Positions 44,700 to 55,283 of a stretch of DNA of 64,000 bases are shown here, in pieces. The notes beneath the pieces are model-generated. The model saw only the letters and a list, made by a program, of their open reading frames with translations, was not told the DNA's origin and made no database searches. Source of the DNA: Clitopilus passeckerianus (Eukaryota; Basidiomycota; Agaricomycetes; Agaricales; Entolomataceae); the NCBI GenBank assembly GCA_944990035.1, contig CALYLX010000040.1, positions 62,001 to 126,000 of the forward strand, in the 5' to 3' direction. How positions within the stretch are numbered: the first letter of the stretch is position 1; each line of letters opens with the position of its first letter. The translations under genes were made by a program, and so were the position numbers.

Positions 44700-47600
44700 T
44701 AGCCTAATAGACGGGTTAGGGGTAGGTCGTAGTGCGTCAAGCCTCAAAGTTTCAACATTAGTCTGCAATAATCAGCCCGCGCAGTCTCCTAGAAGATAAC
44801 GAAGTGCTATAAGCGAAAGTATACCTAAAATTGCAAATGGAACTCAAGCCTCCCCTATTTAACTCTCGTCGCCTGTCAGATGCTGGGTGTGCGGCACCAA
44901 GAATGCGAAATGGTCCGGCTCGGTGGTCGAGGATCAAGCTAAGGAGTGGTGACGACGGCATAAGCGCTGCTAAGCGCCCATTACGTGGTCACGGCCAGTC
45001 ACGCTGATGGGTCTAGGCCATGCGCCTGAGTTCTTCTCTCCTCAACCATCGCAAACATCGAAAGATTGGTTGAGGCCAACATGGGTCCAGGGCGCTCCGA
45101 ATGATGTTTCCCGAAGATTCCTGTGCCCTGCCATGCAAGAGATTCGAAGGAATCACTCCTGCTAGGTTAGGTTAGGTAAGCGCAAGGCAGGTGATCGCGT
45201 TGTGTTTGAGTGTGTTGATCGATCTTCGTTTCTGTCTCACATCTCGCTCACCTCTCGAATATCATCATACGTCATGAAAACTCGCCGTAACTGGGAGGAG
45301 ACTCTCATTCTCCCGTAGGCTTGGTGACGGGTGAGTCAGTTTGCTCTCTTCTCTCGTCTATCTCGTTCATCTCCTGTTTAGGCCTTTTCTCAATCCTCAG
45401 CACGGCATCGACTCGATGACGCGAACGCATACATGGGTGGGGGAGGATGGAGACACGCGGGCCATTGAGATACTGTGATTCGTGAACGTATGTTGCTTGT
45501 TTCCTTCGTTGCTTGTGTGCGTCGTCTAACTTGTTCCTGGGTGTAGAAGTTCGCGCATCTCCTATCCTCATGACGACGTCTTCAGGGGGTGGCTCTGAAA
45601 TCCTAGAGGTTATAACTGTGTGGCGTCAGTAGAAGTGATTCGTAAGTCACTTCCGGCTTCCCTTCTCGTCTTTATTCGCTCACTCGCTCGTTTCTTGCCC
45701 TTTGTACAGGCCGTTCCGAAATCCAACTTCGATTCCCTCGATCTTTCCACTTTCTGACAGCACCACCTCTACCGACGCTCCAGGCGCTTCTACTATACGA
45801 CATCCTAATTATTTCCTTCGTGGACACCTCAAGATGTGGCTTCCATCGCGGAACTCCAACCCGTCGTCGTATTCCTCACCTTACACGATCTCCCTCTCTC
45901 CTCTTCCCCAACATCGAGACACTGTACAATGCTCATCCTGAAATCCCCTCTTTCGGCTGCAAGTCCACGGTTTTCAACGCCTTCTCCCATCGTTGTCTCT
46001 TGGAACCTATCTCGCCCCTCCTCGCTTCACACCATCTCTGGTCTGCATCAATCGACCCTAGTTGATGTTCGTCATCGGAGGAAACACTTCCTCGCGACAC
46101 TTCCTCATCATTAAGAGTCCAGATATCGACCTTGTCCTGCGATCTTCATAAGTCCAGCATCGTCTTGATATACACAACCTTCTCCTCCATCGCTTCCTCC
46201 CCTCGTTCTCTCTCACCAGATGAGGAAGAACCTGACCAGGCCGCGTTCGTGTCATGCGGAAGTTCAGGTACCCATGGGTGTATCTATAGAGTTCTGGGAC
46301 CGGGGATAGGAGTGCTGGGCTCGTGTGAGAGGAGGAGCGGGAGGAGGAGAGAGGCATGTTCGGGGGCGTGGAATTCTGGTGGAAGAAGAAGGGAGGGGGT
46401 GTATTGGGCGAAAGCTTCCTTGAAGACGAATCCACGCATCATACCGCACACCACCGTCTCACGCTCATCCTCGTATTACGACAACACTCCCTCCTGTACC
46501 TTCATATCATGGAATCTCACCATCCGACCAGAATTGCCGCCTTACACGCCGGGCCTCGTTCATTCCCTCTACATTATGCCTGCGTCACGTCATCCAGGCC
46601 TCAAGGCAATAGGAAGATCTCAAAATCTATCTTTCCTCTTGCTACGACGGAGCTTTTGACACCATACACTGTACCCCGTTCCATGACCTCCGCCCTCTTC
46701 TCCTCTACCATCGATGTAGAGGTCGATCCCGATTTTAACCACTATTTGGCACCTCCACAATTCTTCTGTGGCTGCCTTTCGTCACATAGGCATCCCTCCG
46801 TCGTGTCTCCGTGGCCTCTGGTCTTCTGCACTGCTTAGATTCGTCATCATCACTCATGTATACGTCGACACCCCGAATCTCTAGTGCGACGTTTATCTCC
46901 CGAGCATCACCTTGACCTGCACCAGCTTTCCCTCTTCCTGACGAGGAATAGTCCGGCCCATCTCACCGATGCCAGTGTGGAGGGAACCAGGATACGGTCG
47001 TCCGAGCCGGCATTGGGCCTAGCTGCTGGATAGAGGAAGTTCGGGGAATGGACGGAAGAGAGTTGGAGTTGTTTGATGGCGATTGGTGGGAGAGGGATTG
47101 GAGAATGGGTTCTTCGGTGTGGAGGGGGTGTAGGATTAGGGTGGAGGGGGCGAGGCTCTGACTGGTGAAGGCTACCACGAATACGAATTCACGCATCCGC
47201 GGTTTACACGCCATCCACCCATCGGTCGTCTCACACCTGTGCTCGTACCGCGACAACGAGCTCCCTGTCCCATACCGTCGAACTGGAGAATATCTCTCAA
47301 TTCTCCTGCGAACTTGGTCGACACGACTCGGGTCGTCAATAGATCCAATCAGAATGGAAAGGGAGAGATATCGGGGGGGATTGGGAGGCTTGGTACATGC
47401 CTGGAGTCGGCGAGGGAGTGGATGATCTAGGAGGAGCGCGGGTTCTTGGCTGTTATGCGGAGTAGAAGCGAATGAGATCATGGTGGGTTACTCGCCTGCT
47501 TCCTCAGGCCTCTTTTCTCATTACTCGTCACTCTTTTCATAGTTTCTCCCTGCCTCTTTCCTCCGAGGCTTTTTAAATCCTCGCCTCTCTGCTAGGAAGA

Positions 47601-49445
47601 TACCCGAAATTCGAGTCCTCAGTCTGAGAGCCGTTCTAACGAATCTCGGTCAAGCACTGCCGTTGCTGATGCAACTTCACGATTCAGAGATTCATTGAGG
47701 GTAGTTCTCGTTCCTCACGGTTGCGAATGTACGAGACCATCAATTGCACTATCTTCATCTCTCTGACGCCTTCTTCCTCGTAGATTAGAACCGTTCCTCC
47801 GGAATTGGTCGTAGGTAGAGGATAGGCGTTGTCGTAAGGAGAGAACGAGCGATGAGGAGGAAAGTGGGCAGGACAGGATCTACGTTCATAGACGTCCATT
47901 GGTGAGCCGGTTCGTTTTATTCGCCACCCGCAACTTCTTACTCATTACTTCTCTTTCCTGTGTAGTCTTCTCTGAATCTACCCTTGGTTTGGTGGGAGGT
48001 TGAGGTCGCATCCATACCTTAAACGATAGAACCGGTCTTGGGGTCGCAAAGCCCTGCTGGGAATAGTATTCGCTGTGTTTGGCGGATATGAACTTTGGCT
48101 TGCATTACGTGATGGCCACATGACGCACAGAGCAAACTAACGCGCAAATGTAGTATGTTGCTTCATCTAGTGCTGATGCGATTATTATGCGACGATCCAT
48201 CGAATGCACCATGCACGTCCTGTTTCTATCTCACATCTCGCTCGTTCTACTGATGTTTCAACTTTCCGTAGCCCTTTCGCTCCTGATCGCAACATGTACG
48301 ATGCAGGACTTAGTGGAGGTGAAAGACTGGTGCTTCGTGATCGTATTTCGTATTATGAACGTGAGGCATCCAAACTTCCGTCGCCTTTCGTCTTCTGACG
48401 CATACCTTGTCTCAGTAGCGGCCCAGTCATATTTGTCGTACCTCCGCCGGTGAACTAGATCTCTTTCCCCTACTTCTCCACCCGCTCACCGTTCCCATAG
48501 TAGGGTGTTTCTAGTCTGCCACCCTCTCACGATTGTTGAGCCTCATCCTCATCCTCACCTAAACGGGGTGGAGGTGTTCTCTTCCGGTCGGAAACTTAGC
48601 GCCTATTTCATACTTGAGGCCACCTTAGGGGCGAACGAAGGGAGATATCTATGAAAACATCTCGAGCGCTTGGCATCTAAGGTGGGCTTGAGGAAAACGC
48701 AAGGAACCAAGCTATGATGAACACGTCCTCGCTCATCCCACTTTCATCTTCAATTGCTCCACTTGTTTCACCTGCTCGGTTCGACGAACATTTGAGAGAA
48801 CAATATCTCATGTAACACCCAACCCTTCCCGCAATTGGCGCCTCATTGAGACGGCATATCCTCCCGGCATCTCAGAACGGGTCACCATTCTTCTTTTGAG
48901 CTACGTACTCGGGTGTCGTGTTCCGGGAACAGGTCACTGCACTCTCATGGAGCCGTCCATGAACTCGTACTGAAGTCTCATGATCGGGACAATTACTTCT
49001 GCTAGTGCCACGGTGGACACCATGCCATTCCCTCACGCCGGCCTTTGCTCCCACTATCGGGTTTGAACCTGAACGAAGCCGACAGGATCTATTATCGCTC
49101 GCTCTGAAGGAAAAAATGCAGTTAAGAAGGTTGGTGGGGAGAGATTGGGTCGAAGGCACTTATGGTCCAAGATGATCGATGATCCCTTACCCTTCTTACC
49201 TTTCTGTTTTGGGACCGAGCACATTGTTTCGCTTCATATTCATGCTAATATTAGTTATCAATACATTATCTACCAATAAAACACGTGAATACATAGAAGC
49301 ATACGACCGCTTCATCAAAGATCGCGAACTCTGCTAGGAGCATCCTATATTCCTATCCCAAACCAGGCATCTTCCAGATTCCTGACGTTTCCCAACATTC
49401 CTTCGTTGTCTTCCCTCTCGTAACCCACCGTTGTCGACCTTAACC
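44700..49445. other. Gene-poor stretch with decayed multi-exon repeat
   Basis: Contains the module at 45475-45540, the hairpin module at 44960-44985, and several broken frames. LPQHRDT / NAHPEIPSFGCKSTVF text near 45900-45990 is vaguely like the leucine-rich tail of basidiomycete F-box proteins. Frames are interrupted everywhere; no gene model is offered. Confidence 0.35.
45475..45540 (+). repeat. Dispersed repeat module, copy at 45 kb
   Basis: Matches 38255-38320, with the shared core CGTGAACGTATGTTGCTTGT. Surrounding text before and after also matches in order, so the duplicated segment is longer than the module. Confidence 0.6.
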
Positions 49446-49449
49446 TGCC

Positions 49450-51214
49450 CTACCCCCGTTTCCCTTGAACATCCCGGATGTAGGATCGCGTCCTGCCCAT
49501 ATGGGCATCATCTAGCCAGCACTCTGATAAACACGCATATCCTGCGCATTTCGCACTCCAAAAGCGTCCTCTGTCATCGCAAAACGCATTCCGAAAAATA
49601 TTGCCTCTACATAAGTGAGTCTCCATGGGAATGATGCCCCATCGCTCGAGTAATAAGCGCACAACCGCTATGCGATTTTGTCCACAGGCAAGCATCAGGG
49701 GTGTCCCTCCGCCCTGGTTTCGTGTATTGACGTTGATGTCGTAGCGATCGAGTAGTAACCGTACAATCTTCATGTGTCCATTTTTCGCAGCATAAGCAAA
49801 AGCCGTGTTGCCATACTGGTTCTGAGCGTGAAGGTTGAGCTCTTCATGGTTGAGCAACAACCGTACGACTTTTGTACGCCCTTTTTGAGATGCAAGCACT
49901 AGAGGTGTCGAGCGCGTATTGTCGGGCAAATTGGGGTTCGTGGTGGGATGGCTAAGCAACAACTGTACCACCTCTGTGTGCCCTTTTGAGGAGGCACAAC
50001 TGAGTGCTGTACTGCCATATTTGTCCTGTAAATTGGGGTTGACGCCGTGGCATAGCAATGTCCGTACGACTTCGGTGCGCCCCTTTTCCGCGGCGGTAAT
50101 GAGTGCCGTGTCGCCAAATATGTTCTGTATATCGGGCTTGACGCCCGGCTGGTTAAGCAATAACTGTACAACCTCTGTGTGCCCATTTCGCGCGACGGAA
50201 ATGAGTGCCGTGTCGCCAGATATGTTCTGTATATCGGGCTTGACACCTGGCTGGTTAAGCAATAACTGTACGACCTCTGCGTGCCCTTTCGAGGACGCAC
50301 GCAGGAGAGCTGTTGAGCCTCGACCATTTTGAATATTGACGTTGGTGTCTCCATGATGGATGAGTAGCTGTACAACCTCTGTGTGGCCGTTAAACGACGC
50401 AAGAGTGAGAGCTGTATTCTGATAGTCCGATGTCTGGGGTGTATTCACATCGACACCTGGTTTGTCGAGCAACAAGGCTACAATGCCGCTATATCCGAGG
50501 TCGGAGGCCAGGATGAGCGGTGTTCGCCCTTCATTGTTTCTGGAATTGACATCAATCAGGGGGCGACCGAGTAATATCTCGATAATGGGTACTTATCCGT
50601 AGGGTCGCCGAGGATAGATGCAGAATACAGGCCATAAGCGAGTGATGGCGGAGACTGAAAGGTCAGAAATATCGAGCAACGTCCAATCCATGACCAAGTC
50701 GAAGTTGACCGAAGAGAAGAGAGGACGTGGGAAAGGAAATGCTCGAAACTCCAACATTTGCCCCAATTCCATCAAATAAGGTGTAAGAGCCTCAGGGACT
50801 GATCGCAAACTAGCCGGATAAGGAAGTGATAAGGGTCTAAAGTCTGTCCTTGGACAGATTCTCGTCTGAAAGAGGGGTCGGGAGGGGTCTACAGACTCAA
50901 AATCTATCCAGACCCATTTCCCATCAAAAGTGGAGAAAAGCCTTAGGGACATCAAGCCGCATCCACGGCATTGCTCGCTTATTGAGGTCTGTAGCCTAAC
51001 ATTCTGAAATCTGACCGCTGCGACCCTACGGATATGTACCCAATGTCAATGCAGTTGGCGGTAGTTGCTAGATGGAGTGCTGTATTGTTGCAGTCAGTGG
51101 AATCCGCATAATTGATATCGCTAATTTTGAGATGATCTAGGAGCTCCATTACGTAGTGGACATTGCGATCCCGACAAGCTTTAAGTAACTAGATGTAGCC
51201 TTGGTGAGAAGCGA
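49450..51214 (-). pseudogene. Intron-poor ankyrin-repeat gene, split by an insertion
   Basis: The minus strand from about 51214 reads FASHQGYI, a stop (TAG at 51189-51191 where CAG would give Gln), then LLKACRDRNVHYVMELL and NNTALHLATTANCIDI. There a 455 bp element intervenes. After it the frame resumes as IEILLGRPLIDVN and runs open through about nine ankyrin repeats to a stop at 49450. Repeats have a 34-residue period (GHTEVVQLLLNQPGVKPDIQ), without introns, so this family differs from the membrane/ankyrin genes. Two adjacent repeats are nearly identical at DNA level (102 bp period, about 50098-50300). With a nonsense codon and an insertion it is a pseudogene at its 5' side, though the 3' array is intact. 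The true start is not identifiable. Confidence 0.75.
50587..51041. mobile_element. Small inverted-repeat (MITE-like) DNA transposon
   Basis: 455 bp bounded by 22 bp terminal inverted repeats that differ at one base (both begin GGGTAC, then TATCCGTAGGG). They are flanked by a 3 bp duplication AAT (50584-50586 and 51042-51044). Removing the element and one AAT restores an uninterrupted 27-residue ankyrin unit (TALHLA...CIDIIEILL), strong evidence for a real insertion. An internal minus-strand frame of 120 codons matches nothing I know. A 3 bp target duplication and GGG-starting termini would fit a PIF/Harbinger-type non-autonomous element, but that class is an inference. Confidence 0.75.
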
Positions 51215-51219
51215 ACTAC

Positions 51220-54200
51220 GTGCTAGTAATAGTCGATTTACACACCAATTGAGGATCCACGAAGGTGTGATTGCGAACACCTCCTGAGATATTAAAGTGG
51301 ACGTCCCCTTCAGCATGGATATTATTTTGATCAAAGTTCGCATGAGTGCCCATTACTATTTTTATATATTAGTAGCTGGTTACGCAGAAGAGATGCGGTA
51401 CTGTGATGCCATACTATGGTACTTGGGTTCGACTCAAGGGGAAATACTTAGGGATGGATTGTAGAATGATCTAGAGAAAATTGGTCGAGACAGTACGTAT
51501 TAACAATGAGGACACTTCCTGGTTATCGATGAACCTCGTGTATATTGCGTGTCATTCACCATGCTGGTGATCAAGAGCACATCTCTGATCGGCCAAAGGG
51601 CCGGATATCCGCCGCAACCAACAGCGTACTGCATCTGCGGCTTTCATATACAGTTGATGATGTTGTCAACCGCAGCTTTATATTTGCAGGCGCTCTTTGA
51701 GCCATTTTATGAGCAGGCGTGTGCAGCGTTTGCTGGCACAGCGAAGTTGAAAGATCGAGGAAAGTTTAGGATGGTGTGCTAAGCGCCTGTCACTGTCAGG
51801 TCACGCTCGGTGCTACTTCCGGCCTTTGCCGTCTCGTTCTCTCTGTCGTCAATCTCCTCTACCAGCATCGTCATACGTCTTAGATAATGCCGTAAAACGT
51901 ATCTGACTGTTGGGAACGCTGCTACTCTGCTAAATGTCTGCGGAATCTCGTGAACGTAAGTTGGTTTTCTGCCGTTTGTCTTTCCTTACTTATCTCATGC
52001 CTCCTTTCCATAGTGCTTTCCGATTGTGACCAGAACATCGAAGCTTATGTGCAGAAGGATTTATGTGCTCAAAGGACGGCTGTCGTCAAGTGTGGAAGAT
52101 ACATTGGTAGAGACGTATGTTGGGTTTCTGGTTGTTTCAGCCCTCGACTGACTAGTTCCGTCTTTTGCTCATAGGACTTCGCATATCTCCTCTAATTCAC
52201 TGTGCCCAGTCCGACTATCTCATCCTCCACTTGATCTCCGCCAATGGAAGCCAACGATTGGGTATAACTCCGTCATGAGAACCTCGCTTCACACACTTCA
52301 CGCTCTAGAAGCCTGTGCTGTGTGATCAGTCTTTCGTGAGTTGGCTATCTTTCCCTCCCTTTTCGTATCGTTCATTTCATCTCTCTCGTAGAGCTTCTCT
52401 ATCGCGTCATCCTTATCCAAGGCCCACCTTGCTCCGTCCTCTACCGTTAACATGTAGGATGTCAACCTTGTCATTCTCGCGACAGGGACCGAATTCCCCT
52501 TCTTCCGCTCGTTATTTTTCGGAACCCTTGAACGGAATATCTACCTCGCCTCGCCTCTCCTCTCCGGACATCTTCTCTTGGTTCAACTCCGGCCTCCTTC
52601 ATGACTCGACTTTCTTATTTCGCTGAAGCAGCTCCTCCCCTGAACCTCGCCTCGTCATCGAGAAAACTCGGCATGTAACGCGAGTGCTATCCTCCTGTCA
52701 TCATCACGACCAACTCTCCCTCGACATCCCTTTCCCCTCGACATTTTCCGAACATATCGACATTTGGGGCGGCAAAATTGGGCCTGTCTATCCCGAACGC
52801 TGGAGATAGGCACAGAGGAGTCGATTTGGGTACACGACTCCTTGAATCCCTTCACGGCGCCTCTGGGTCGTGTAACGTGAGCACCCACAATAAAAGCCAG
52901 CACTGGGACCTCCCGACCAAAGACCACAGCATCGACGACGGGGGATATGCGCGGGAGAAGAAGGGATGGAGGTGGCCGGATGTGCGAGGTTGATGAGGTT
53001 GGTAACCAGCTGAATTTGATGTAGGATTGGTGTATAAGGGAGACGGAGGGATAGGACCAGACTTCGTCATTCCTATGAGGAGAGGTGCTTGAATTTCCTT
53101 TCGTTCGCCTGCTTCTGTCCTATTTACGCAGTTCGCTTTACAGACTCCTTCTCGTGGCGCCAAATCGTTCCTTTCTGGGGTATCGTACCACAGGCCACCG
53201 GGAAGCGTTAGAGAACTCAAATTTCATGATTTAGGCTCGTAAGTCGTTGGAACCTTTCCCCCGGCGCGTCCATCTCAAATCTCCGCTTTTTCGCAGTTCT
53301 TGCCTCGTCTCTTCATACTCATTCGCAACGTTTACCTGGCTGGAACCAACACACACCGTGTCGCTTCCTATTGTCGCCAACAAGATACATTTACGGAGGC
53401 CTTCGTCCGATATTCCTTCTACCGACCTGTCTACTCCGAGGCGATAACAAGCTCTTAAGTGTCTCTTAACCCACAACGTGCGAGGGCAATCTATTTGAGA
53501 GTGCTCCTACTATTCGTGGTCGCGAACGTACGGAGCTTTCTTCTATTATCTCGTTCTTGGCTCTCTGACTGTTTCTCTCATTTTCTAGATTGGGATCCCT
53601 GCTCTGGTCTCAGTTATACGTTCCGACCACTGCAGTGTAGGAGACTGGCGAAGATGAAGAACGTTGTATTGTTGGTGAGGGAGTATTACGTAGCCGTCGG
53701 AAGTGGACCCAGCTATGAGTGATGGGCGTGCCAGGAACGACTGGATTCATACATCAACAAGTAAGCTGGCTTGTCTCATTCATATTTCTATCTTTGGGCA
53801 CTCAACGCTTCGTTTTCCCCGACAGTCTTCTCAAACTCTGCCTTCTCTCCACCTCCCGTCAATGAGATGTAGAATTGAGGTCATGGAGATGCCAACGGTA
53901 CCGGCGGCTTCACGCCGTCCATGTGCTCCCACTTTGCTCCGTTGAGCATCGTCGTCGCACCTCAAGACGATGAATGGATGCACCAGGGAAGGAACTCAGC
54001 ACTTAGCGCTCGGATCTCGTCAATGCGGCCTTGAAGAGACCAGAACTCAGCCATAACGTCCACAACCCTTCGTTCGTGGTCGCAAGATTATGCAGACGCT
54101 TCTGGTTGCCATATCCCAGTTCTTTGATCTCACATCCTGCCATATCCTTCTCGTTGCCTTTATAACGTCTTCGCTTTCAAGAATCGCAGGCCTACCTGGA

Positions 54201-55100
54201 TAACGCATACTTCAATTCTGATGGCCCTAGTCTCCTACCGAATCTGCGTTGGAGGTCGTTGGCCACCGTATTCGCGCCTCTGGTCTCGGATTGACGACGC
54301 ATCTATCATCACACGCCCTTCGCTCCTTCCCTCTACATCGACATAGACCATTTAGGTGAACGTGAACGTGATTGGGGCTGAGGGTTGATTGTCGAGGTGA
54401 AATCCGGCAGGAAGGTCGATCCCGGCTTTGGTGGTGATCCTTTCCATTCAAAACTTGTTCTCGCCCATCAGCCCATTGAACGACAGTCAATCACACCTCG
54501 GAAACGCCGACGCACTCCACATGATACCTTCCAACGCGTACACCTCCACGATCATGGCGCGAAACCATTCAATTTTCGATCCATTCCCCAAACTGCGGTT
54601 TCTCCCAACTCCAGGATGGCTGGTCAGTCAGGATGGGATAAGGAAGACGTAGTCCTGGGAGTATTCCGGCGAAGATGTCCTCTGGGACAAGGTTGCGGAA
54701 AGACGACGAAGGCGTTAGGTGTGGTGGAAGCTGGAAGGATCTAACGCATTCCCGTACGTATCGAATGTCCCGATCTCTTCAGCAATCGATCAGTGTCATT
54801 TTCCGAGAGATCCATCCGTGAGCGACTACATGCTTGACTTCGGCATTGACCAGATCCGAGATCCCATGGGTGGACCCACAAACGTAAACGAGGCTCGGCA
54901 GCAGTGCAAGGAAAAACTCACGATGGGCACGAACACTCCTTGGTACCCATTTGAAATTGTGCTCTAATCCCGGAGGGAGTGCGTATTCTGTGCTCGATAG
55001 TCCGACGGTATCGAGTTCCCTGAACCTGCCATTCAGCTGTTGCCAGAGATTTCCTGGCCACAGTTGACGCTCAATCAACCACGGTGTGCTCTGGAAGGCG
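51220..55100. other. Gene-poor stretch with decayed repeat and protein relics
   Basis: Holds the hairpin module at 51775-51793 and many intron-like segments. Frames such as LLPNLRWRSLATVFAPLVSD (about 54232-54292) resemble the leucine-rich part of basidiomycete F-box proteins. Near 54740-54970, FGIDQIRDPMGG followed by TPWYPFE recalls N-terminal regions of fungal Plavaka-type transposases. All are broken and low confidence. Confidence 0.3.
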
Positions 55101-55112
55101 CCATATTAGGTC

Positions 55113-55196
55113 TGTGTGGGCGTCGATATCCGGCCTCGTGTTTTCCTTGATTAGCAATGTCCGAGAGACGGACACTGTCACCAACGCCCACAAACG
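55113..55196 (+). promoter_or_regulatory. Conserved promoter module of copy D
   Basis: Opens TGTGTGGGCGTCGATATC and closes with inverted AACGCCCACAAACG, 88 bp upstream of the start codon. Inner words CCTCGTGTT, CTTGATT, CAATG and GAGACGG match the copy A module almost base for base. Confidence 0.6.
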
Positions 55197-55283
55197 TCAA
55201 GGGGCATTGTACTCCTTCTCTCTCGGCGTTCGTAATACAGGCGCTCGTCAATCCTTCGTTCCTTTCTTCCCCAACTGCTTACT

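Noticed and set aside
45163..45178. GGTTAGGTTAGGTAAG resembling an interstitial telomere repeat
   Set aside because: Only two short units with the wrong period for the expected fungal TTAGGG.
50593..50955. 120-codon frame inside the inverted-repeat element
   Set aside because: No transposase-like motif or family resemblance; ORFs of this length occur by chance in this window.
49450..51214. CRISPR-like reading of the 102 bp periodic repeats
   Set aside because: The period is the ankyrin codon repeat; units are contiguous without spacers and encode protein.
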